NCBI GenBank assembly: GCA_022592435.1
Contig: JABYQS010000522.1
Coordinates: 1 to 19,419, forward strand
Direction: 5' to 3'
From: Cerioporus squamosus
Taxonomy: Eukaryota > Basidiomycota > Agaricomycetes > Polyporales > Polyporaceae
Length of the DNA: 19,419 bases
Positions 19,405 to 19,419 of this stretch are shown piece after piece. Numbering within the stretch: position 1 is the stretch's first letter; the number at the start of each line of letters is the position of its first letter. The position numbers and the translations under genes were made by a program. The notes under the pieces are model-generated. The model did no database searches. It saw nothing but the letters and a program-made list of their open reading frames with translations, and was not told the DNA's origin.

Positions 19405-19419
19405 CCGCCTTTTCCTTGG

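Noticed and set aside
1..19419. CRISPR array, phage or bacterial defence system
   Set aside because: The genes have spliceosomal introns and the tRNA has a eukaryotic intron; no regularly spaced direct repeats were seen.

Overview
The window reads as nuclear DNA of a filamentous fungus, most likely an agaricomycete (basidiomycete) and possibly a polypore. Evidence: protein genes cut by very short introns (about 50 to 75 bases) with GT...AG ends, HET-domain genes of the basidiomycete type, a small secreted protein with a short first exon, TATA boxes about 60 to 80 bases before the start codons, and an intron-bearing tRNA-Leu(CAA) with a Pol III T-run terminator. No bacterial operon, ribosome-binding-site or phage organisation is visible. 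The organism call is inference.

Layout. Bases 1-280 hold one copy of a diverged repeat whose second copy (5796-6020) is the upstream region of an MDR (medium-chain dehydrogenase/reductase) gene. Bases 281-2800 show no convincing gene. MDR gene A (2870-4117, +, four exons, 350 aa) converges on MDR gene B (4367-5703, -, five exons, 360 aa). After a gene-poor stretch comes a small secreted protein gene with QxW motifs (7386-8019, +, three exons, 165 aa). It converges on MDR gene C (8423-9869, -, five exons, 355 aa). Next are an intact HET-domain gene (11411-13262, +, two exons, 599 aa) and an intronless gene for an unrecognised multi-pass membrane protein (13968-15338, +, about 456 aa). A broken fragment of a fourth MDR copy follows (about 15590-15905, +), then a second HET-domain gene disabled by several frameshifts (about 16795-18711, -). 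The tRNA-Leu is at the right edge (19289-19397).

How it fits together. Three MDR genes, a dead fourth copy that still carries recognisable intron sequence, and a duplicated promoter-like repeat at the left edge indicate a family expanding and decaying by local DNA duplication. Next to it lie one live and one dead HET gene, a family linked in fungi to non-self recognition and cell death. The window therefore looks like a fast-evolving accessory region. I see no polyketide synthase, P450, terpene cyclase or transporter here, so a biosynthetic cluster is not shown. The most interesting leads are the conserved exon pattern and duplication history of the MDR family, the repeat that predicts another MDR gene just outside the left edge, and the unrecognised membrane protein.
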